DNA of 64,000 nt from Olivibacter domesticus (GTDB lineage: Bacteria; Bacteroidota; Bacteroidia; Sphingobacteriales; Sphingobacteriaceae): assembly GCF_900109575.1 (NCBI RefSeq), contig NZ_FOAF01000003.1, forward strand, positions 490,628-554,627. Direction: 5' to 3'. Shown piece by piece: positions 1 to 10,288 of this stretch. Below the pieces are notes generated by a model. It was not told the origin of the DNA. It saw nothing but the letters and a program-made list of their open reading frames with translations, and ran no database searches. A program made the translations under genes and the position numbers. Positions within the stretch are counted from its first letter, which is position 1. The number at the start of each line of letters is the position of its first letter.

Positions 1-61
1 AACTCCTTCATATAACAGTATGTTTCGCTAGAAGTTTTACAGACAGCAGACAGGCCCTTTA

Positions 62-92
62 TTGTATTAAACGAGCTTTTTGTCTAAGTTTG
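62..92 (+). promoter_or_regulatory. predicted promoter of dapF
   Basis: TTG at 62-64, a 20-base gap, then TAAGTTTG at 85-92 fits the Bacteroidota housekeeping promoter (TTTG, about 19 bases, TAnnTTTG). It ends 18 bases before the dapF start, so the leader should be very short. The call rests on motif and position only. Confidence 0.6.
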
Positions 93-110
93 CCAATAAA
101 AGAATAATCG

Positions 111-890
111 ATGAAATTTTTCAAATACCAAGGCGCTGGAAACGATTTTGTTTTAATAGATAACCGCAAGCAACAATTTGATGCGGATGACACCGCCTTG
201 GTAGCTCGCTTATGTGACAGACGTTTTGGTATCGGTGCAGACGGTTTGATGCTATTGCAGGAAAAGGAGGGTTATGATTTTGAAATGTTGTACTATAATG
301 CAGATGGAAATTTAGGCAGTATGTGCGGAAACGGTGGGCGTTGTATCGTTTCCTTTGCTAAACATTTGGGAATTATAGAAAATAAAACAGCTTTTTTGGC
401 AGTAGATGGTGAGCATGAAGCCTCAATTAGTGATATGGCCGACTGGGTAAGTTTGAAGATGATCGATGTACGTGATATTGAAACATATGATGAGCATTAT
501 GTGTTAAATACAGGCTCTCCTCACTATGTGCAACTTGTTGACAAATTAACAGGCCTAGATGTTTTTCATGCTGGACGCGCCATTCGATATAATGATACCT
601 ACCGCCAGGCGGGAATCAATGTGAACTTTGTTGAAGCAAGAGACAAGGGTTATGCCGTGCGTACTTATGAAAGAGGAGTGGAAGACGAGACATTAGCATG
701 TGGGACAGGTGTGACAGCTGTAGCGCTAGCGATGGCTTTACATCATAACCAAGTGGGTAACATCAATACGCCAATCAAAGCAATGGGCGGTGATCTTAAT
801 ATCCGTTTTACACATCTCGGCAACGGAATATTTGAAAATATTTATTTAGAAGGGCCTGCGAAATTGGTGTTTGAGGGTAGTTTTTCTTAG
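111..890 (+). CDS. dapF: diaminopimelate epimerase
   Basis: DapF converts LL-diaminopimelate to meso-diaminopimelate in the cytoplasm, for lysine and peptidoglycan synthesis. The 259 residues are close to the usual length. Both catalytic cysteines are visible: C72 in MCGNGGRC and C197 in TLACGTGVTA. The N-terminal NDFVLID block and the repeated two-lobe fold signature are present. The ATG start is 18 bases after a predicted promoter. The gene stands alone here, followed by an 844-base gap before the first susC; aspartate-semialdehyde dehydrogenase of the same pathway lies far away near 48.5 kb. The identification is secure. Confidence 0.97.
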   Translation: MKFFKYQGAGNDFVLIDNRKQQFDADDTALVARLCDRRFGIGADGLMLLQEKEGYDFEMLYYNADGNLGSMCGNGGRCIVSFAKHLGIIENKTAFLAVDGEHEASISDMADWVSLKMIDVRDIETYDEHYVLNTGSPHYVQLVDKLTGLDVFHAGRAIRYNDTYRQAGINVNFVEARDKGYAVRTYERGVEDETLACGTGVTAVALAMALHHNQVGNINTPIKAMGGDLNIRFTHLGNGIFENIYLEGPAKLVFEGSFS

Positions 891-1734
891 TGATTCTGAA
901 CCCCAGAGGAATTTCTTTTGAAAATTTTTATGAAAATTTTTTGAGATCGTAAAACAATCTCTTAGTATTTGTCGTTTCTATATTATAACCAATTACTGTA
1001 CATATTTCTATAGAGGTATAGCAAATAACTAACTAAGTTATTCTTATCTCTAGATATAGAACTAATTATTAATGACCTAAAAAAGCAAAATATGTAATGA
1101 AAGAAGTGTTGTTTGTTGTTTTTTTATTGTAGACAATTAACAAGTAAACGTTGAGGATAGTGATGTTATTCTTAATGTTTTTTAAGAAAAAATAAAAAAC
1201 ATATGAAAAATTAGTGTTTTGTGTTTAAAATATCAGTGTTTTTGTGTTTTTTATTCGTTTTTTATGTAAAAAAATGTGTTTTTATATATTGTTTTTAGAT
1301 GTATTGATTGTTTTTGTGTAACAATTTTTATTTTTTCTTGTAAATTTTGAAATAATAGTGAATATTTGCTGAAAATATTGTTAATTTTTGTTAAAAATTT
1401 TAATGAAAATCCTGATGAGGAATTTGTTGAAGTGTGGAATGAGAAATAGAAATGAATTCATGGAAAACTTAAAGAAACTTAACTAAATGTTTTTTAGAAA
1501 TCAGGGTTCTAATTAATTGAGAATGGTGAACTGCTGCGCACAATTGAAAGAAAAAGTTAGCTGTAAGTTGCATATGCAAACTGCAGATTATGTCTTAATA
1601 ATAAAACCCGCTAGTTAAATACTAGTTTAAGAGCTATTCAGGAGCGTGAATAACTTCAAGTCCAAATTACCTTGCGTATAAATTCTTCATTTATAATTTT
1701 TTATTAATTGATTTTTTAACCAAACAACAAACAC
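891..1734 (+). other. AT-rich intergenic region with susC-1 promoter and leader
   Basis: This 844-base gap has no convincing gene. Its second half holds a predicted promoter (1338-1368) and a 366-base untranslated leader before the first susC. A weak copy of the motif shared by susC leaders lies at 1597-1620. The first half is very AT-rich, with short near-repeats of GAAAATTTTT around 920-945 and no clear terminator for dapF. Confidence 0.5.
1338..1368 (+). promoter_or_regulatory. predicted promoter of susC-1
   Basis: TTG at 1338-1340, 20 bases, then AATATTTG at 1361-1368. The first base of the -7 box departs from TAnnTTTG. The stretch is alignable with the predicted promoter of susC-2 (TTTTTCTTG followed by AAATT in both), which supports it. 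It implies a leader of about 360 bases. Confidence 0.45.
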
Positions 1735-4700
1735 ATGAAACAAAAACTACTCAGTTTCTTTCTTGTTTGCGTCGCTTTGCTAGCGAGCGCATATGGGCAA
1801 GAGAGGACTATTCGAGGAAAGATCACTGACAAGGGCAGTGGAGAGCCGTTACCAGGGGTATCGGTTATGGTAACAGGAACTGCATCGGGCACAACCACTA
1901 ATGACGAAGGGCTGTATTCTATTAGTGTACCGGCCAATGCTGCATCGCTTGTTTATTCATACATAGGCTATGTTAAAGAAACGGTGACAATTGGTAACCA
2001 AGACCAGGTTGATGTAGAATTGTCGGAAGATGCACAAGCTTTAAGTGAAGTTGTTGTAACGGCACTCGGTATTCAACGTAAACGAAATGAGCTTGGTTAC
2101 GCCGCTCAAGAGGTAAAAAGTGAAGATATTACCCGTACAAGGGATAATAACTTTACAAATTCGCTTTCTGGAAAAGTGGCCGGATTGGATATCAAGCAAT
2201 CCGGAACCATGGGAGGATCAACAAACGTCGTAATGCGGGGTTATAAATCGCTAACTGGGAATAACCAAGCATTGTTCGTTATTGATGGTGTGCCAGTGAG
2301 CAACGTGAACACCAATACAGATCTCCAGGAAGATGCGGATGCACAAAACCAAGGTCGTGGTGGTTATGATTATGGTAATGCCGCGGCGGATATCAACCCA
2401 GATGATATTGAGTCAATCAATGTGCTGAAAGGTGCAGCAGCATCAGCACTCTATGGCTCACGCGCCTCAAACGGTGTGATTATGATCACTACCAAAAAGG
2501 GTAAGAAAAATACTACGAACATTACCGTTAATAGTGGGGTGACTCTTGGGAAAATTGATAAGAGCACTTTTGCAAAGTATCAGAAGGAATACGGTGCAGG
2601 TTATGTGAATCAGTATAGTGAAGAAGGATATGCATCGCCAGATGGAAACTTTTGGTACGAAAGTGTATTTGGTAACGCAGACCCTGCCTTAATTGCTCCT
2701 TTTACCGAAGACGCTTCTTATGGAGCGGCCTTTGATCCTAATTTATTAGTATATCAATGGGATGCTTTTGATGAAACTTCTCCCAATTATGGAAAAGCAA
2801 CACCTTGGGTAGGTGCACAGAACGACCCTTCTTCTTTCTATAAAACAGGTGTAAATTCGATGCAAAGTATTAGCATTGATGGAGGGGGAGATGTAACCAC
2901 GTATAAAGTAGGGTATACGCGTAATGATGAAACAGGGGTGCTACCTAACAGTAAAATCACTAAAAACCTATTTAACCTTTCTGGATCGCATCAGATAAAT
3001 GATAAATTAACAGTAAGTGCCACCGCCAATTTTTCAAAAATAGATGGTTTAGGTCGTTTTGGTACAGGGTATGATGGACGTAACCCTAATCAAGGTTTTA
3101 GACAATGGTGGCAAACAAATGTTGATATAAAAGAACTGGAAAGAGCATATGAACGTGAAGGAAGAAATATCACGTGGAACTGGGGAGATACGGGTGCTAC
3201 TGGGCCAATTTATTCCAATAACCCTTATTGGGAACGCTATAAAAATTATCAAAACGATACGCGTAACCGTTACTTCGGCAGCGCGGTAGTAAACTGGAAA
3301 CCCTTGGAATGGATGGACGTAATAGGACGCGTAACCTTTGACGGTTCCAACGAATTTCAGGAAGAACGATTAGCTATTGGCGGTACGGATATTCCACAAT
3401 ATCAACGTTATGATAGGACTTACAGTGAAGCCAATTATGATTTGCTTCTAAATTTTAATAAGGAAATAACTACTGATTTAACTTTTAAAGGTTTATTAGG
3501 AAGTAATTTAAGAAGAAACTATTTGTCGTCTATACGCGCAAGAACAAATGGTGGTTTGTCTTACGAAGGCATTTACTCACTTTCCAATTCCATCTTTCCA
3601 ATAGAGCCTCCTAGAGAGCGCCTTGAAAGAATAGGAGTGGATGGCATTTTCGCAAATGCTAATTTTGGCTATAAGGAAACCTATTTTATAGAAGGATCAA
3701 TTCGAAGGGATCAATCAACAACCTTACCTACAGATAATAATGTGTACTGGTATCCATCTGTAGCAGGTAGTTTCTTGTTTTCTAATTTAATGAAAGATTC
3801 TAATTGGTTAAGTTACGGTAAGTTACGTATAAATTACGCAGAGGTAGGAAATGATGCTTCAGCTTTAAGCTTGTATAATACGTATACGATTAATACGCCT
3901 TTTAACGGAATACCAATGGCCTCTATTTCAGAAGAACTTCGTAACGCGAATTTAAAACCGGAACGTACAAAGAGTTTTGAAGTAGGTTTGGAAATGAATT
4001 TCTTAGATTCAAGGCTAGGATTTGATGCTAGTTATTATCGGTCAACTTCATTTGATCAAATTATGGCAGTTACCGTTTCTTCTGCTACTGGCTATGATAG
4101 ACGTTGGGTAAATGCTGGTTCGTTGAGAAATCAGGGATTTGAATTAAGTGCATTTGTTGTGCCTGTCCGCACAGATAATTTTTCTTGGACCATGAATGTG
4201 AATTTTGCTCTTAATCGTAATAAGATGATCGAACTGTATGAAGGAAATGAGAATTTGCAATTGGGTACCTTCCAGGGAGGGATAACCTTAAATGCAACCT
4301 TAGATCAGCCGTACGGTACATTAAGAGGAGTTGATTATGTGTATCTAGATGGTCATTACGGAGATCCGGATTATCGGGTAGTTGGTGAAGATGGACTTTA
4401 TGCCACTTCCGGTCCAGATCAGGTATTGGGTAATATTAATCCCGATTGGTTAGGGGGTATCCAGAACAACTTTAAATACAAAGATTTCTCGTTATCCTTC
4501 CTGATCGATATCAAAAAAGGAGGAAGCTTGTTCTCGCTTGATCAATACTATGGAATGGCAACAGGCATTTATCCAGAAACTGCTGGTTTGAACGACTTAG
4601 GAAATCCAAAACGTACGCCTATAAGTCAAGGAGGTGGTGTTATATTGCCAGGTGTTAATGCGGATGGATCCAGCAATACAACACGAGTGGAGGCTTATGA

Positions 4701-5004
4701 CAACTCAGTAACACCTTATGGCTATTCTAATAATCCACAGGCTGGATTTATTTATGATGCAGGGTATATCAAATTGCGTGAATTAGCTATTACATATAGT
4801 TTACCAAATAGATTACTGGCTAACACGCGTTTCTTCAAAGGAATTGATTTTTCACTGGTGGGAAGAAACCTTTGGCTTATTCATAGTAATGTGCCTTATG
4901 CTGATCCTGAAGGAGGTTTAAGTTCGGGTAACTTACAAGGTATTCAGAGCGGGGTATATCCGGCTGTTAGGAACTATGGATTTAATGTTCGTATGAGGTT
5001 TTAA
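1735..5004 (+). CDS. SusC/RagA-family TonB-linked outer membrane protein (pair 1)
   Basis: An outer-membrane TonB-dependent importer of 1089 residues; with its SusD partner it would bind and import a glycan, peptide or other polymer fragment. The signal peptide is residues 1-21 (cut before QERT). A carboxypeptidase-regulatory-like beta domain covers about 22-100, a TonB-box-like EVVVTALG lies at 105-112, then the plug (VFVIDGVPV-type segment, LKGAAASALYGSRASNG) and the barrel, ending in the aromatic NVRMRF. There is no N-terminal STN signalling domain, so it should not directly drive a FecR-type anti-sigma factor. The first 17 bases are identical to those of the other three susC genes. The susD partner follows 120 bases later. 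Substrate unknown. Confidence 0.93.
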   Translation: MKQKLLSFFLVCVALLASAYGQERTIRGKITDKGSGEPLPGVSVMVTGTASGTTTNDEGLYSISVPANAASLVYSYIGYVKETVTIGNQDQVDVELSEDAQALSEVVVTALGIQRKRNELGYAAQEVKSEDITRTRDNNFTNSLSGKVAGLDIKQSGTMGGSTNVVMRGYKSLTGNNQALFVIDGVPVSNVNTNTDLQEDADAQNQGRGGYDYGNAAADINPDDIESINVLKGAAASALYGSRASNGVIMITTKKGKKNTTNITVNSGVTLGKIDKSTFAKYQKEYGAGYVNQYSEEGYASPDGNFWYESVFGNADPALIAPFTEDASYGAAFDPNLLVYQWDAFDETSPNYGKATPWVGAQNDPSSFYKTGVNSMQSISIDGGGDVTTYKVGYTRNDETGVLPNSKITKNLFNLSGSHQINDKLTVSATANFSKIDGLGRFGTGYDGRNPNQGFRQWWQTNVDIKELERAYEREGRNITWNWGDTGATGPIYSNNPYWERYKNYQNDTRNRYFGSAVVNWKPLEWMDVIGRVTFDGSNEFQEERLAIGGTDIPQYQRYDRTYSEANYDLLLNFNKEITTDLTFKGLLGSNLRRNYLSSIRARTNGGLSYEGIYSLSNSIFPIEPPRERLERIGVDGIFANANFGYKETYFIEGSIRRDQSTTLPTDNNVYWYPSVAGSFLFSNLMKDSNWLSYGKLRINYAEVGNDASALSLYNTYTINTPFNGIPMASISEELRNANLKPERTKSFEVGLEMNFLDSRLGFDASYYRSTSFDQIMAVTVSSATGYDRRWVNAGSLRNQGFELSAFVVPVRTDNFSWTMNVNFALNRNKMIELYEGNENLQLGTFQGGITLNATLDQPYGTLRGVDYVYLDGHYGDPDYRVVGEDGLYATSGPDQVLGNINPDWLGGIQNNFKYKDFSLSFLIDIKKGGSLFSLDQYYGMATGIYPETAGLNDLGNPKRTPISQGGGVILPGVNADGSSNTTRVEAYDNSVTPYGYSNNPQAGFIYDAGYIKLRELAITYSLPNRLLANTRFFKGIDFSLVGRNLWLIHSNVPYADPEGGLSSGNLQGIQSGVYPAVRNYGFNVRMRF

Positions 5005-5124
5005 GAAATTTAGATAATTAGCAATGAACCCGACAGAATTAAAATAATTGTTAAACATACAGGATAGCGATTGTTTTAATCATCAAAGGCTCCATCTGAC
5101 TAATAAAAAACAAAAAATAAACAG

Positions 5125-6552
5125 ATGAAAAAAATACTATTATATATCGCACCATTGGTTCTGTTGGCCTCTTGTGCGAAAAATCTGGAAGACTATAATA
5201 TCGACCAGAAAAATCCCGTCGAGGTATCGCAAGGGCCGCTGTTCAGTAATGCATTAAAAGAGCTTACTGATGACGTTACTTCTCCTAGTGTAAACATCAA
5301 TGTTTTTCGCTTTTGGATGCAGCAGTGGACAGCTACTACTTATCAAGATGAACCAAGGTATAATTTTGTTACGCGTAATATTCCTCAAAATTTTTGGGAA
5401 CCCTTATATCAAGAAGTGTTACACGATTTAAAACAAGCTAAAACATATACCACTGAGGATGCAGAAATTGAGGAAAGCCAAAAAAACAATCAACTAGCTG
5501 CTATCGAAATCGTATCGGTATATGCTTGGGCAACCCTGGTGAATACTTGGGGTGACATACCTTATACAGAAGCACTTGCCGACATCAGTCAGCCAAAATA
5601 TGATGATGCGGCGACTATTTACGACGATTTACTAACTCGTTTAGATGCTGCAATCGCGATGATAGATCCAGCCGGACCTGGCTTTGAAAATGCAGATTTG
5701 CTTTACGGAGGAAATATGGCTGCTTGGCTAAAGTTTGCACATAGTCTTAAAATGAGGTTGGCGATTACCTTGGCCGATGTAGATGGAGCAAGAGCGCAGG
5801 AAATTATAACTAGTTCAGCAGCTTCGGCTTTTACCGGTAATGCAGATAATGCAGCATTCGCATATGTGTCGGCATCTCCTAATAACAATCCAGTTTCTAA
5901 TAATTTGAATTCGCAATTTACTTCTCGTCAGGATTATGTTGCCGGAGGACCTTTCGTTACTCTTTTAAATAACTTGAATGACCCTAGACGACCACAATTT
6001 TTTACTACGGTTGGCGGCGCGTATGTTGGAGGAGGCATTGGCTCTAGTAATCAAGCTTCAACAACCTCAAGACCGAGTGAAAAGGTAATTGCTCCCGACT
6101 TTGAATCACTACTTTTAGACTATTCTGAAATAGAGTTTATTCTGGCAGAGGCTTCGGCAAGATGGGGGATTCTCGGGTCTGCCGCTGATCATTATAACAA
6201 AGCGATAGAAGCTTCCGTTTTATATTGGGGAGGCGATGATAGAGATGTGGCTTCATATTTAACGCAACCAGCTGTAGCATATGGCACTGCAGCAGGAGAT
6301 TGGAAAGAGAAAATCGGTATGCAGAAATGGTTAGCTTTATACAATCGCGGTTTTGACGCTTGGAACGAGTGGAAGCGGCTTGATTACCCGAAATTAGAAC
6401 CTGCTTTCCGTGCTGTGGCTCCCGGGATTATTCCGAATCGTTTGACTTACCCAGTTAGTGAACGCACGCTAAATGGAGGCAATGTGGAAACGGCAGCGTC
6501 TAAACTTGGTGCAGATGATGTAACCCATAAGATTTTTTGGGATGTGAACTAA
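5125..6552 (+). CDS. SusD-like lipoprotein, SusD_2 type (pair 1)
   Basis: A surface lipoprotein of 475 residues that should form the lid of the SusC channel and bind its substrate. The signal and lipobox read LVLLASC, with acylation at the cysteine. The sequence resembles the SusD/RagB-like group with the marks LYNRGFDAWNEWKRLDYP and NRLTYPVSE near the end, which also occur in related form in pairs 2 and 4 but not pair 3. It begins 120 bases after susC and is followed by a strong terminator, so the two genes form one unit. Ligand cannot be told from sequence. Confidence 0.9.
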   Translation: MKKILLYIAPLVLLASCAKNLEDYNIDQKNPVEVSQGPLFSNALKELTDDVTSPSVNINVFRFWMQQWTATTYQDEPRYNFVTRNIPQNFWEPLYQEVLHDLKQAKTYTTEDAEIEESQKNNQLAAIEIVSVYAWATLVNTWGDIPYTEALADISQPKYDDAATIYDDLLTRLDAAIAMIDPAGPGFENADLLYGGNMAAWLKFAHSLKMRLAITLADVDGARAQEIITSSAASAFTGNADNAAFAYVSASPNNNPVSNNLNSQFTSRQDYVAGGPFVTLLNNLNDPRRPQFFTTVGGAYVGGGIGSSNQASTTSRPSEKVIAPDFESLLLDYSEIEFILAEASARWGILGSAADHYNKAIEASVLYWGGDDRDVASYLTQPAVAYGTAAGDWKEKIGMQKWLALYNRGFDAWNEWKRLDYPKLEPAFRAVAPGIIPNRLTYPVSERTLNGGNVETAASKLGADDVTHKIFWDVN

Positions 6553-6572
6553 AAGGAATTGCAATTACATAG

Positions 6573-6603
6573 AAAAGGGGCATTTTACGGTGCCCCTTTT
6601 TTT
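6573..6603 (+). terminator. rho-independent terminator of pair 1
   Basis: AAAAGGGGCA (6573-6582) pairs with TGCCCCTTTT (6591-6600) around an 8-base loop and runs into seven T. It begins 20 bases after the susD-1 stop. Confidence 0.85.
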
Positions 6604-6730
6604 ATGGCGATATTATTATGATGTCAATTTTAAAAAAGTATTGAGCATATTTTTAACGTTACATTTATCTTATTATAATGCTATTTTAATGTGTTTAAAC
6701 AAGATTCTTTGTAACTTTTTATTATTTTTC

Positions 6731-6760
6731 TTGCAAATTGTAAAGCAAAAGCGATATTTG
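6731..6760 (+). promoter_or_regulatory. predicted promoter of susC-2
   Basis: TTG at 6731-6733, exactly 19 bases, then GATATTTG at 6753-6760 (one mismatch to TAnnTTTG). It lies 267 bases before the start codon. Confidence 0.5.
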
Positions 6761-6925
6761 TTTAACATTTTTTAACATTTGAGGGGGCGTCAACGCTTTT
6801 TGTTAGAAAAAACATTAGAATTTTTTGTTGATAAGACATAGATGCTTTGTCTTAGCTCGCGGTATTTCATGGGCTATTATTTATTATATGAAAATAAAAT
6901 TTACTCAAGTTAGAGCTTACATTCT

Positions 6926-6949
6926 GATTATAAAACCTAGCGAGTAAAT
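6926..6949 (+). promoter_or_regulatory. conserved leader motif of the susC genes
   Basis: TATAAAACCTAGCGAGTAAA here matches TATAAAACCTGGCGAATAAA before susC-3 (15078-15101), and more weakly a stretch before susC-1 (1597-1620). The motif lies 78-115 bases before the start codons, inside the predicted transcribed leader. Its role is unknown; a protein or small-RNA binding site in the leader is a reasonable guess. Confidence 0.45.
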
Positions 6950-7026
6950 CGCTTGTGTGTCTTTTCTCTATGCATATAAATAAACCAATTTATATTTTAC
7001 TCAATTTTTAATCAAAAAACAAACAC

Positions 7027-10000
7027 ATGAAACAAAAACTACTCAGTTTCTTTCTTGTATGCACCATGCTGATTGGTACGGCATATGCACAGGAAAGGAC
7101 AATTAGCGGAAAAGTGACTTCCCTATCTGATGGAGAGCCGCTTCCAGGGGTCTCAGTGTTAGTTACAGGAACCACTTCTGGAACTACCACTGACGACAAG
7201 GGATTATTTACCCTAGATGTCCCCAGTAATGCAAGCTCTATTACCTTAACTTACATTGGGTTTGTTAAACAAACTATCGAAATCGGAAATAGAAACCGTA
7301 TCGATGTAGTACTTGCAGAGGATGCACAAGCCTTAAGTGAGGTTGTGGTAACCGCTTTGGGTATATCACGTCAAAAAAAATCCCTTGGTTATTCTGTTCA
7401 AGAGATTAAAGGTGAAGACGTTTCTCAGACAAAGCAAACAAACTTTGTAAATGGGTTAAATGGTAAAGTAGCGGGTGTGCAGGTTGTTGGAGGTAGTGGT
7501 AATATGGGCGGATCGGCCAAAATCAGCATTCGTGGTATTAGCTCTATAACAGGGAATAACAACCCGCTTTTTGTGGTAGACGGTATTCCTATGGATAATT
7601 CAAATTTTGCACCCATAAGTGCTACAACAGGTAAGCCGGGAACCAATCAAGCACGCGGTGCGGGTGGTTATGACTATGGAAATGCCATCCAAGATATTAA
7701 TCCGGATGATATAGAAAGTTATTCCGTGTTGAAAGGAGCAGCTGCAACAGCATTATATGGTAGTAGGGCATTAAATGGCGTAATTTTAATTACAACTAAG
7801 AAAGGATCTACAAAAAAGGGTCTTGGCGTTTCTTATAATTTTAACGCGCAGATGGATAAGGTCTACAAGTTGCCAGATTATCAAAATGAATATGGTGGAG
7901 GAGCGTGGAATGACGAAATTGGAGGGGCACAACCATTTGGACGGTTATATACACCTAATGGAACATACGATGATGGTGATGGAAAAGGGCGATATGATCT
8001 GTTAGTTGATTATGCAAGAGACGAATCTTGGGGCCCAAAATATGATCCTAATTTACTGGTAAGACATTACTGGTCGTTTGAAGGAGACGAAACAGGCGTA
8101 AGTGCGCCATGGGTGGCGCATCCCAATAATGTGCGCGATTTTTTTGAAACAGGAATGACCTATACGAATAACGTTGCTTTAGATGGTGCGAATGAGCAAG
8201 GTAGTTTTCGTATTGCTTATACAAATTTGAGTCAGAATTTCATTTTACCCAACTCTGACTTCGAAAAGAATAATATTTCCTTTAATGGTAACTATAATTT
8301 CACTCCTCGCCTCCACGCAGATTTGAGTGCTAATTATGCCGGAACAAAAGCAACGGGTCGTCCAGGAACTGGCTATGACGGAGCAAACGTGATGCAACAG
8401 TTTAACAACTTTGGACAGCGTAGTTGGGATATCGACCATATGCGTAACTATGAGAATCCGGACGGCTCTCAACGTACATGGAATAGAGTGTCGGCCAGTA
8501 ATCCCCGTGCGAATTATACTGATAACCCCTATTGGACACGTTATAAAAATTACCAGAACGATGGAAGAGATCGTTTCTATGGTGTTTTTGGTTTAACCTA
8601 TGATATCACAGATGAGTTGAAGGTAAGCGCCAAAGCGATGACTGATTTCTATACAGACATCCGTCAAGAACGGATTGCTTTTGGGTCGAATGCTGTACCA
8701 TTTTACTCTCATTATGAACGGTTCAATAAGGAAGAGAACTTTGAAGCTCGAATCACTTATAGTAAAACATTCAACGATTTTAGTGTGAATGCGATGGCGG
8801 GCGTTAATAGGAGAGAAAATCAATATCGCATCAACGGTGGGCAAACGGTAGGTGGGTTAAACGTAAAAGATTTTTTCAATTTGCGTAATTCTACATCCGC
8901 AGCCCTACTTATTGAGCAACTGTTTCAAAATAGAATGAACTCAGCTTTCGCCAGTGCTTCATTTGGCTACAAAGAGTTTATTTATTTAGATGTTACTGGA
9001 AGAAACGATTGGTCTTCAACATTACCTGCTAACAATAATTCATTCTTTTATCCAGCAGCGTCTGCATCTTTCGTTTTCTCGGAACTAGGATCGATGAGGG
9101 ATTCGGGATGGTTAAATTTTGGAAAGCTACGTTTCGGAGCAGCTAAAGTGGGTAACGACACCGATCCTTATCGTCTTTTGAATATCTTTGAACCTGATCA
9201 AAGTATTGGTGACAGCCCCAGCTATACACGTCCAGTGCAGCTCAACAATCCAAACCTTAAACCTGAAACTGCAGTTGAATACGAGGCTGGTTTAGAAATG
9301 CGTATGTTTGATAACCGTTTTGGATTTGACTTTTCAGCTTACCATAAAACAGCAAAAGACCAAATTATTCCTCTAGCAATCTCACCAACTTCGGGATACA
9401 CCAGTAGGATCATTAATGCTGGAAAGATGCAAAACAAAGGACTTGAGTTGGCTATTTATGGTACACCAATTAAGACAAGTGGTGGTTTTACTTGGGATGC
9501 AACTTTTAATATCGCAAGAAACGTTAATAAACTTATAGAGCTGTATACTGATCCGGTAACTGGTGAAAGAGTGACTAACCTAACAATAGGAACAGCGCCT
9601 TTTGTTGCTACTATTAATGCAGAAGAAGGAGAGTCATATGGAAGTATCATGGGAAGTAACTTCGTGTACGACGATAATGGAGAGAAGGTCGTATTGCCAA
9701 ACGGACTGTATAAAGTAAGCAATGGCGTAGAGAAAATTGGAAGCATTTTGCCCGATTTTACCGGCGGTTTTATGAATACATTTAGCTACAAAGCCTTTTC
9801 TTTAGGAGTAAACTTTGATTTTCAATCAGGTGGAGACGTTTTCTCTATTACCAACCTGTTCGGCAAATCATCAGGTCTTTTTGAAGAGACAGCCGCAAAT
9901 GGTATCAGAGAAAACGGAATTATAGTACCTGGCGTTAAGGAAGACGGTACTCCTAATGATGTTTCAATTGATGCATATACGCACTTTAATGCAAACGGTG

Positions 10001-10278
10001 GACAAAGAATTGCTGCCGAAAACGTATATGACGCAAGTTATATTTATCTAAGAGAGGTAAATCTTGGTTACAATTTACCTAAATCTTTTGTGGAGAGATT
10101 GAGGTTACAAACCGTTAGAGTTGCTTTAACAGGTAGAAATTTATGGCTTATGAAGTCGAATATTCCACATGTAGACCCATCGGCTATGGCTTTATCGACC
10201 GGCAATCTCCAAGGGATTGAAGGCGTATCTATGCCTTCTACAAGAACCTTTGGCTTTAATCTAAATGTAACTTTTTAA
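7027..10278 (+). CDS. SusC/RagA-family TonB-linked outer membrane protein (pair 2)
   Basis: A 1083-residue relative of the pair 1 importer. The signal peptide ends at AYAQ (residue 22), followed by the carboxypeptidase-regulatory-like domain with LPGVSVLVTGTTSGT, a TonB-box-like EVVVTALG, the plug with LFVVDGIPMDN and LKGAAATALYGSRALNG, and the barrel ending in NLNVTF. It shares the N-terminal residues MKQKLLSFFLVC and the DNA around its start with pair 1, though the barrels have diverged. Its susD partner starts 10 bases later, which implies translational coupling. No enzyme gene gives a clue to its substrate. Confidence 0.93.
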   Translation: MKQKLLSFFLVCTMLIGTAYAQERTISGKVTSLSDGEPLPGVSVLVTGTTSGTTTDDKGLFTLDVPSNASSITLTYIGFVKQTIEIGNRNRIDVVLAEDAQALSEVVVTALGISRQKKSLGYSVQEIKGEDVSQTKQTNFVNGLNGKVAGVQVVGGSGNMGGSAKISIRGISSITGNNNPLFVVDGIPMDNSNFAPISATTGKPGTNQARGAGGYDYGNAIQDINPDDIESYSVLKGAAATALYGSRALNGVILITTKKGSTKKGLGVSYNFNAQMDKVYKLPDYQNEYGGGAWNDEIGGAQPFGRLYTPNGTYDDGDGKGRYDLLVDYARDESWGPKYDPNLLVRHYWSFEGDETGVSAPWVAHPNNVRDFFETGMTYTNNVALDGANEQGSFRIAYTNLSQNFILPNSDFEKNNISFNGNYNFTPRLHADLSANYAGTKATGRPGTGYDGANVMQQFNNFGQRSWDIDHMRNYENPDGSQRTWNRVSASNPRANYTDNPYWTRYKNYQNDGRDRFYGVFGLTYDITDELKVSAKAMTDFYTDIRQERIAFGSNAVPFYSHYERFNKEENFEARITYSKTFNDFSVNAMAGVNRRENQYRINGGQTVGGLNVKDFFNLRNSTSAALLIEQLFQNRMNSAFASASFGYKEFIYLDVTGRNDWSSTLPANNNSFFYPAASASFVFSELGSMRDSGWLNFGKLRFGAAKVGNDTDPYRLLNIFEPDQSIGDSPSYTRPVQLNNPNLKPETAVEYEAGLEMRMFDNRFGFDFSAYHKTAKDQIIPLAISPTSGYTSRIINAGKMQNKGLELAIYGTPIKTSGGFTWDATFNIARNVNKLIELYTDPVTGERVTNLTIGTAPFVATINAEEGESYGSIMGSNFVYDDNGEKVVLPNGLYKVSNGVEKIGSILPDFTGGFMNTFSYKAFSLGVNFDFQSGGDVFSITNLFGKSSGLFEETAANGIRENGIIVPGVKEDGTPNDVSIDAYTHFNANGGQRIAAENVYDASYIYLREVNLGYNLPKSFVERLRLQTVRVALTGRNLWLMKSNIPHVDPSAMALSTGNLQGIEGVSMPSTRTFGFNLNVTF

Positions 10279-10288
10279 ATTGAATAAG

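Larger units (their letters stand above)
6604..7026 (+). other. intergenic leader region of susC-2
   Basis: This stretch holds the predicted promoter at 6731-6760, a small hairpin around 6834-6855 (AAGACA with TGTCTT) and the conserved leader motif at 6926-6949. A short open frame crossing 6590-6775 begins inside the terminator stem and has no protein-like features, so I do not call it. Confidence 0.5.

Noticed and set aside
6590..6775. Short plus-strand open frame of 61 residues
   Set aside because: It begins inside the susD-1 terminator and is merely hydrophobic AT-rich sequence containing the susC-2 promoter.
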